DNA from: CALACW01 sp002431305
Lineage (GTDB): Bacteria > Bacillota > Clostridia > Oscillospirales > Acutalibacteraceae
DNA: 19,221 nucleotides
Reading direction: 5' to 3'
Assembly (NCBI GenBank): GCA_937890355.1
Contig: CALACW010000119.1
Span: 1 to 19,221, forward strand
Shown here one piece after another: positions 14,678-19,221 of the stretch. Position 1 is the stretch's first letter. The number at the start of each line of letters is the position of its first letter. A program made the translations under genes and the position numbers. Below the pieces are notes generated by a model. That model had not been told where the DNA came from. It ran no database searches and worked only from the letters and a program-made list of their open reading frames with translations.

Positions 14678-15349
14678 TTAGCGTTCCTTTTTAATAATAT
14701 TGACTTTGCCCGATTTTGTCCTGGTCATCAGCAGAATGTTTTCGGGTGAGGTCTTTTTATTTTCTATCGTCTTTTTCAGCTGTTCCTCATTTGTGCCGCA
14801 CAGCGAAAACTCCGTTTTTATTATTCTGCCGTCGGAAACGACAACGCACGGCATACCCTCGTCTTCGGCGGGGATGTTCAAATCTTTTCTTGTAACGTTT
14901 TCCTCGGCGGGCTTTTTCATCACGCTTAACACGCCGTTCGTTTCGGCTATTGCATACTGTACCGTTGAAATATCGAAAATATCCTTCTGCCGCAGCGCCT
15001 CGAGAATGTCGTCGACGGTGTATCTTAAATCCTTTATAAGCTTCTGCTCGATAACGCCGTCTTTTATTATAACAACGGGATTTCCCTGAAGCAGATTCCG
15101 CGCCTTAATGCTTTTCATGCTGATTACCGACATTATTATTTCGAATGAAGCAAGAAGAAGCACCGCCATTACCGAATTCATAAGAGGTGTATCGTTGTCC
15201 TGCATGGGAATCGCGGCGATTTCAGAGAGCATAATTGTTATAACGAGTTCGCCCGGCTGAAGCTGGGCTATCTGACGTTTGCCCATCAGACGGATTACGA
15301 CAGTCAGAAAAAAATAAAGAATAACCGTCCTTACAAACGATGTAAGCAT
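14678..15349 (-). CDS. DUF421 (YetF-like) membrane protein
   Basis: A 223-residue protein with three membrane segments in the first 80 residues. It has the family opening RTVILYFFLTVVIRLMGKRQ followed by IAQLQPGELVITIMLSE and AAIPMQDNDTPL, then the soluble DUF421 domain (GNPVVIIKDGVIEQKLIKDL; ILEALRQKDIFDISTVQYAI) and a variable C-terminal part. Length is normal. Relatives exist in Bacillus (YetF, YkjA, YrbG types), and a DUF421-containing protein is linked to the spore inner membrane and resistance in strains carrying the spoVA2mob operon. The start (15347-15349) is supported by AAAGGA nine bases upstream. It is head to head with gerAA; I find no convincing sigma-A promoter on this strand. 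Confidence 0.9.
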   Translation of the reverse strand: MLTSFVRTVILYFFLTVVIRLMGKRQIAQLQPGELVITIMLSEIAAIPMQDNDTPLMNSVMAVLLLASFEIIMSVISMKSIKARNLLQGNPVVIIKDGVIEQKLIKDLRYTVDDILEALRQKDIFDISTVQYAIAETNGVLSVMKKPAEENVTRKDLNIPAEDEGMPCVVVSDGRIIKTEFSLCGTNEEQLKKTIENKKTSPENILLMTRTKSGKVNIIKKER

Positions 15350-15375
15350 ACTATCAAATCCTTTCGTACATAATG
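15346..15375 (+). promoter_or_regulatory. Predicted sigma-G (forespore) promoter for the gerA operon
   Basis: GCATA at 15346-15350, exactly 18 bases, then CATAATG at 15369-15375. The published Bacillus sigma-G consensus as I recall it is GHATR-N18-CATxHTA, so all positions but the last base agree. GerA-type operons are known sigma-G targets in Bacillus. The -35 element overlaps the start codon of the divergent DUF421 gene, and the -10 contains the first ATG of the gerAA frame. Confidence 0.65.
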
Positions 15376-15438
15376 TTTCCGAATATTCAAAAAAAATACG
15401 GTCATAATCATATTGAATTTATAAAACCGAGGCTGATT

Positions 15439-16932
15439 ATGTTGGAAAAATCAGAATTTGAATCCGGGCAGAGCGCGCCCGGCGGAGTGTATTTTGATAT
15501 TTTAAAAAATAAAGTGTATTTAAGAGAGCGTTTCGGAGCGGCTTTTGACCTTATTATCGATGAACACAAGACGGATAAAAATACTGTTGTTTTCGTCTCT
15601 CTCGACGGAATGTATAATAATCTGCTTGCCGTTACGGGCGTTGTTTCTCCCGTGTGCGAATGTTTAAAAAATGCGGAAAATCCGGACGAGCTTCTGAAAA
15701 TGATAACCGATCTTGCGCCCGGCGAATGCGACTGTAAGAGCGAATTCGAACTAGATAAAATCGTTCTGTCCGTTATAGAGGGATGCATGGCTGTCTTTAT
15801 AGACGGACTCGGCACCGCGCTGATTTTCAGCGTGCAGGGCTATTCAAAGCGCGGTATAGACGAACCTCAGAGCGAGGTTCAGGAATTCGGTTCGCGCGAA
15901 GGATTCGTCGAAATGTTTAAAGACAACGTCACGCTGATACGCCGTCGGCTGAAAACGCCCGACCTTGTTTTCGAAACGACGGATATAGGCTCCGCAGGAA
16001 AAACCAAGGTCTGTTTATGTTACGATTCAAAGCGCGTTTCCCTCGACGTTCTCGACAGCGTAAAATCAAGACTTGACAAAATCGATATCGACGTGCTTCT
16101 CGGCGCGGGAGAATTAAAACCGTTCCTCGATACCGACGCGCCGTCGTTCTTTTCGGGCGTTGGGATGACGGAACGCCCCGATGTTTTGGCGTCAAAATTA
16201 GTTGAGGGCAGAGTCGGAGTACTCGTTGACGGCAGTCCGTTCGCGCTCGTTGTTCCGCATTTATTTATAGAAAATTTTCACTCGCTTGACGACTATTTCA
16301 ACCGCCCGTACTACGCTTCGCTTATAAGAGTTTTAAAGCTTATCTGTTTCTTCGTTGCGGTCGCTCTGCCGGGAATGTTCGTCGCAGTCGGAACGTTTCA
16401 TCAGGAGCTTTTTCCCGCCGACGTGCTGTACGATATAGTCGCCTCGTCGAGCAAAACTCCGTTCCCGCTTCTCGTCGAAGCGCTGGTCATTCATTTTATC
16501 TACGAAATCGTCAGGGAGGCGGGACTGCGCGTGCCGAAAATGGTCGGTCACGCCGTCAGTATAGTCGGCGCGCTCGTTATCGGCGACGCCGCCGTTACAG
16601 CCGGTCTTATCGCCGCTCCGATGCTTATAATCGTAGCCATAACCGCCGTTTCATCCGCCGCGATACCGTCGATATATCAGCCTGTCGCGGTTTTGAGATT
16701 TATATTCATAACAGTCGGCGGACTGCTCGGAATGTACGGAATATTTATAGCGTTCGGACTGATATCCGCAGGTCTCTGTTCGGTAAATCCGTACGGCGTG
16801 CCGTATATGTCGCCCGCGTCTCCGTTTGACAGGAGAGTGCAGAGGGACAATATAATCTTTGCGGGAATCAAAAAGGTATCGGGACGCAGAATTAAAATTC
16901 AGAATCTGAAAGGAAGCGATATAAGAGAATGA
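15439..16932 (+). CDS. gerAA: Spore germination receptor subunit A (GerAA-like)
   Basis: The A subunit of a nutrient germinant receptor in the spore inner membrane. From 15439 it has 497 residues; an in-frame ATG at 15373 would add 22 but lies inside the predicted -10 and lacks a ribosome binding site, whereas GAGG at 15429-15432 precedes 15439 by six bases. A soluble N-domain (to about 290) is followed by FNRPYYASLIRVLK and a membrane domain (about 300-455) with the family signatures ALPGMFVAVGTFHQELFP, TPFPLLVEALVIHFIYEIVREAGLRVP (in pieces), GHAVSIVGALVIGDAAV and YGVPYMSPASPFD near the end. The stop overlaps the gerAB start by four bases. GerA proteins act as a complex with the B and C subunits to sense amino acids or sugars; the germinant cannot be read from sequence. 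Confidence 0.95.
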   Translation: MLEKSEFESGQSAPGGVYFDILKNKVYLRERFGAAFDLIIDEHKTDKNTVVFVSLDGMYNNLLAVTGVVSPVCECLKNAENPDELLKMITDLAPGECDCKSEFELDKIVLSVIEGCMAVFIDGLGTALIFSVQGYSKRGIDEPQSEVQEFGSREGFVEMFKDNVTLIRRRLKTPDLVFETTDIGSAGKTKVCLCYDSKRVSLDVLDSVKSRLDKIDIDVLLGAGELKPFLDTDAPSFFSGVGMTERPDVLASKLVEGRVGVLVDGSPFALVVPHLFIENFHSLDDYFNRPYYASLIRVLKLICFFVAVALPGMFVAVGTFHQELFPADVLYDIVASSSKTPFPLLVEALVIHFIYEIVREAGLRVPKMVGHAVSIVGALVIGDAAVTAGLIAAPMLIIVAITAVSSAAIPSIYQPVAVLRFIFITVGGLLGMYGIFIAFGLISAGLCSVNPYGVPYMSPASPFDRRVQRDNIIFAGIKKVSGRRIKIQNLKGSDIRE

Positions 16933-18020
16933 GCGTGCCGAACAGAAAAATTACGCCCGTACAGCTGTTTTCCGTACTGTTTTTAAGCAGACTTTTCGCT
17001 TCGATGACGTATATAGCGGGGCTTGACCGCGACTTGCAGCCGGGTGAGACGGTCGTTGCAATGCTTTACACCTCGGTTTTTATCGTCATTGCGGCGGTAT
17101 GCGAATCGGTATTTTTAAAAAATGACGCCGGGGTCGGAATCCTGACGAGAGCAAAGAGTGCTTCGAATAAATTTTTCGTTATTACGGATGTGTTTTATCT
17201 TGTATTTTTTCTTGCGTACAGCGCGCTTGCGGCGGCGAGATTCAACCTGTTCGTTAATTCGATTATTTTTCCCGATTCGGATATGAGCTGGTTTGTTCTG
17301 CCCGTTATTGCGGGGTGCGCATGCGTCGCATATAAGGGAATCGAATCTGTTTCGAGAAGTTCCGTTCTGTTTACGTTTATCGTTGTTTTATCGCTCATTT
17401 TCGTATTCTCGACGGCGGCGTCAAAGTTTGACGTTCTCAATTTCAGAGGAGTACGCCCGGGCAAGGGCATCGAGATATTCGAGGCGGGGTTTATGTCTGC
17501 GGTCAGGACGGCGGAGATAGCAAGCGTCCCGATTCTGACGCCGTTTCTGAATTCGAGTCCCGTTAAGCCGATGTTTAAGTGGACGGGCGTTGCTTCGTTG
17601 TCGCTTATTCTCATTTCATCAATGATATCGGGCGTTCTCGGACAGTTCGGCTATGAGCAGATTTTTCCGATGTACTCGCTTACAGTGCTTGCGGAATTCG
17701 GAGTTCTCGAACGTCTCGACGCAATAATAACCGCTGTGTGGGTGCTCTGCTTTATAGCGAAAATGTCGTATTTCCTGTTTGTAAATTCGTATCTTTTAAA
17801 CGAGCTTACAAAGATTAAAAGAAAGTATTCTCCGTTTGTGTGTGCGGTTTTAATCGGAATTGGCGCTATGATGATGTCAAAGAATGTGGACATTCTTGCG
17901 GACGTTATAAAATCGAGATTTTTAACAGTGCTTTTCATAGGCGGAGGAATCGTTATTCCGATTACGGTTGTAATAATCGAAAAAATACGAAAGAATAAAA
18001 ACAAAGCGGAGGTTAACTGA
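16929..18020 (+). CDS. gerAB: Spore germination receptor subunit B (GerAB-like permease)
   Basis: The 363-residue membrane subunit related to the amino acid-polyamine-cation transporter superfamily, with about ten membrane segments. The N-terminus KITPVQLFSVLFLSRLFAS fits the GerAB family opening, and the GIES at about 137 followed by a long hydrophobic run matches family members. In Bacillus this subunit holds the germinant-binding pocket. Its start overlaps the gerAA stop (ATGA), with AAAGGA about 15 bases upstream; its stop shares one base with the gerAC start. Length is normal and the frame intact. The C-terminus ends in a short charged tail (KIRKNKNKAEVN) expected inside. Confidence 0.93.
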   Translation: MSVPNRKITPVQLFSVLFLSRLFASMTYIAGLDRDLQPGETVVAMLYTSVFIVIAAVCESVFLKNDAGVGILTRAKSASNKFFVITDVFYLVFFLAYSALAAARFNLFVNSIIFPDSDMSWFVLPVIAGCACVAYKGIESVSRSSVLFTFIVVLSLIFVFSTAASKFDVLNFRGVRPGKGIEIFEAGFMSAVRTAEIASVPILTPFLNSSPVKPMFKWTGVASLSLILISSMISGVLGQFGYEQIFPMYSLTVLAEFGVLERLDAIITAVWVLCFIAKMSYFLFVNSYLLNELTKIKRKYSPFVCAVLIGIGAMMMSKNVDILADVIKSRFLTVLFIGGGIVIPITVVIIEKIRKNKNKAEVN

Positions 18021-19174
18021 TGAAAAGAATGATTGCCGCGGCGGCGGTTTTTGTTTTGATAACGGCTATGTTTTCGTCGTGTTCGTCGGCAGATACGGAA
18101 CTGCGCAACAGGCTGATTATCGAGGGAATGGGCATCGACAGAGATGCGGACGGCTTCGTGCTGACCGTTCAGGCTCTCAATACGACTGAGTCGCTCAGTT
18201 CGGATTCGCCCGCTTCGAGCGAGGCGGTGATCGTTTATACCGTAAAGGGAAACAGCGTTTCGGACGCTCTGTCGAGACTTAGGCTCGTCAGCGGAAAAAA
18301 TCCGCTTTATTCTCAAAACAGAATTATAATTATCGGGTCGTCCGTCGAAAACGAGATTCCCGAAACGGTCGATTTTTTCGTACGCGAATACGCCTCACGC
18401 ATAAACGTACTAGTTGCGGTGAGCGAAAACAAGGCATCGGATATTCTCAATTCGCAGTCTCAGGCGGGGACGATAGGAGCAAAAAGCGTTCAGGAGATAA
18501 TCGAACAGGGTAAGCTCTATTCATGTGCCGGAAACAGCGAAATTTATGCTATGATGAACGGATTTTCCGACAAAAACGCAGGCGTGCTCATTCCGCTTCT
18601 GTCAACCGAAAAGGGCGTTAAGGGCGGGGACGAGGAAAATGTAAATTTAAAAGGCGCACGCGTGTTTAAAAACGGAAAGGCTCAGTGCACTCTCACGAGC
18701 GAGGAGGTTTCGTATCTGCTTCTCTCGACGGGAAAAAGCAATAAGTGCGAGATAACATTTAAAGATTCGGACTCAGTAAACGTAACAGTCGAAATCCTCA
18801 AATCGAGAGCGAAAGTTAAGACCGGGAACAAAGCTCTGCCGAATCCCGATGTTTCAATAGAACTTAATTTGAGTGCGGGCGTTCTCGAATACGCGTCGGG
18901 CACCCCCGACGGACTTAACAGGGAAAAACTCGGCGAGATAAACGCTCTCTTGAAAGAAAAAATCGAAAACGATTTGTCCGATTTGTTCAAAAAAATGCTT
19001 AATGAAGAAAAAACGGACGTTTTTGCGCTGGACAGGCGTTTTTCGATTACGCAGAGCAGAAAATATTATGAATTCGAAGACGAATGGGATTCTGTTATCG
19101 GAAATATCGAGCCGAAAGTATCCGTTGATATCGAATTAAAAAGAATCGGAATAAATTCGGCGAAGTTCAGTTAG
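18020..19174 (+). CDS. gerAC: Spore germination receptor subunit C (GerAC-like lipoprotein)
   Basis: A 384-residue lipoprotein subunit of the receptor. The signal peptide ends at a lipobox-like F18-S-S-C21, with Phe instead of the usual Leu at -3, so C21 is the expected lipid attachment site. The mature part begins with the family signature ELRNRLIIEGMGIDRDADGF, followed by SGKNPLYSQNRIIIIG and the central and C-terminal domains of Ger(x)C proteins (VLIPLLSTEKG; FEDEWDSVIGN-type ending helices). GGAGG at 18008-18012 lies seven bases before the ATG. Length is typical. The downstream 47 bases in the window are AT-rich, with no hairpin terminator visible. Confidence 0.93.
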   Translation: MKRMIAAAAVFVLITAMFSSCSSADTELRNRLIIEGMGIDRDADGFVLTVQALNTTESLSSDSPASSEAVIVYTVKGNSVSDALSRLRLVSGKNPLYSQNRIIIIGSSVENEIPETVDFFVREYASRINVLVAVSENKASDILNSQSQAGTIGAKSVQEIIEQGKLYSCAGNSEIYAMMNGFSDKNAGVLIPLLSTEKGVKGGDEENVNLKGARVFKNGKAQCTLTSEEVSYLLLSTGKSNKCEITFKDSDSVNVTVEILKSRAKVKTGNKALPNPDVSIELNLSAGVLEYASGTPDGLNREKLGEINALLKEKIENDLSDLFKKMLNEEKTDVFALDRRFSITQSRKYYEFEDEWDSVIGNIEPKVSVDIELKRIGINSAKFS

Positions 19175-19221
19175 TTTTTTGTCGATTTGGTATTTACTTT
19201 TTTTATATTTTATATTATTAT

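Noticed and set aside
15373..15438. N-terminal extension of GerAA from the ATG at 15373
   Set aside because: There is no ribosome binding site, and the ATG falls in the predicted -10 element; kept only as an alternative.
19175..19221. Terminator after gerAC
   Set aside because: Only T-rich sequence is visible before the window ends; no hairpin can be drawn.

Overview
This window looks like the chromosome of an anaerobic, endospore-forming member of the Clostridia (Bacillota), possibly an Oscillospiraceae-like lineage; that rank is a guess. The grounds are a clostridial-type Rnf operon, a GerA-type spore germination operon, AT-rich promoters of the sigma-A type, strong AGGAGG-like ribosome binding sites and many 1-4 base gene overlaps. 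I see no rRNA, tRNA, insertion sequence, phage gene or CRISPR array. Gene density is high and no stretch over 300 bases lacks a gene.

Region 1 (1-6543, plus strand) is one operon: the 3' end of apbE (flavin transferase), a membrane-anchored NusG-domain-II protein, a Gx-family membrane protein, then rnfC-D-G-E-A-B, closed by a hairpin terminator. Rnf moves electrons from reduced ferredoxin to NAD+ and pumps Na+ or H+. ApbE attaches FMN covalently to RnfD and RnfG, and acceptor threonines can be pointed to in both.

Region 2 (6495-8109, minus strand) holds coaX (type III pantothenate kinase) followed by an ECF transporter S component, probably for pantothenate. The unit is divergent from region 3, with two good sigma-A promoters facing away from each other around a short inverted repeat.

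Region 3 (8138-10403, plus strand) contains proC (proline biosynthesis), then an NfeD-like protein and an SPFH/stomatin-like protein, a classical membrane-microdomain pair.

Region 4 (10443-14212, plus strand) contains two adjacent paralogous membrane-anchored SurA/PrsA-like foldases, each behind its own promoter, whose leaders resemble each other. The second keeps both parvulin active-site histidines. The first has lost one, and has a long acidic cytoplasmic tail and a Gln/Ala repeat tail.

Region 5 (14312-15349, minus strand) is a DUF421 (YetF-like) / DUF4363 pair, head to head with region 6 (15346-19174, plus strand), a gerAA-gerAB-gerAC germinant receptor operon. The 5' end of the DUF421 gene carries a close match to the forespore sigma-G promoter consensus pointing into gerAA; this also implies that the gerAA start lies downstream of the first ATG.

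Most of the window is recognisable biology. The most unusual points are the asymmetric foldase pair, the joining of EetA/EetB-like genes and apbE to rnf, a cysteine-rich tail on RnfE, and the DUF421-gerA junction.
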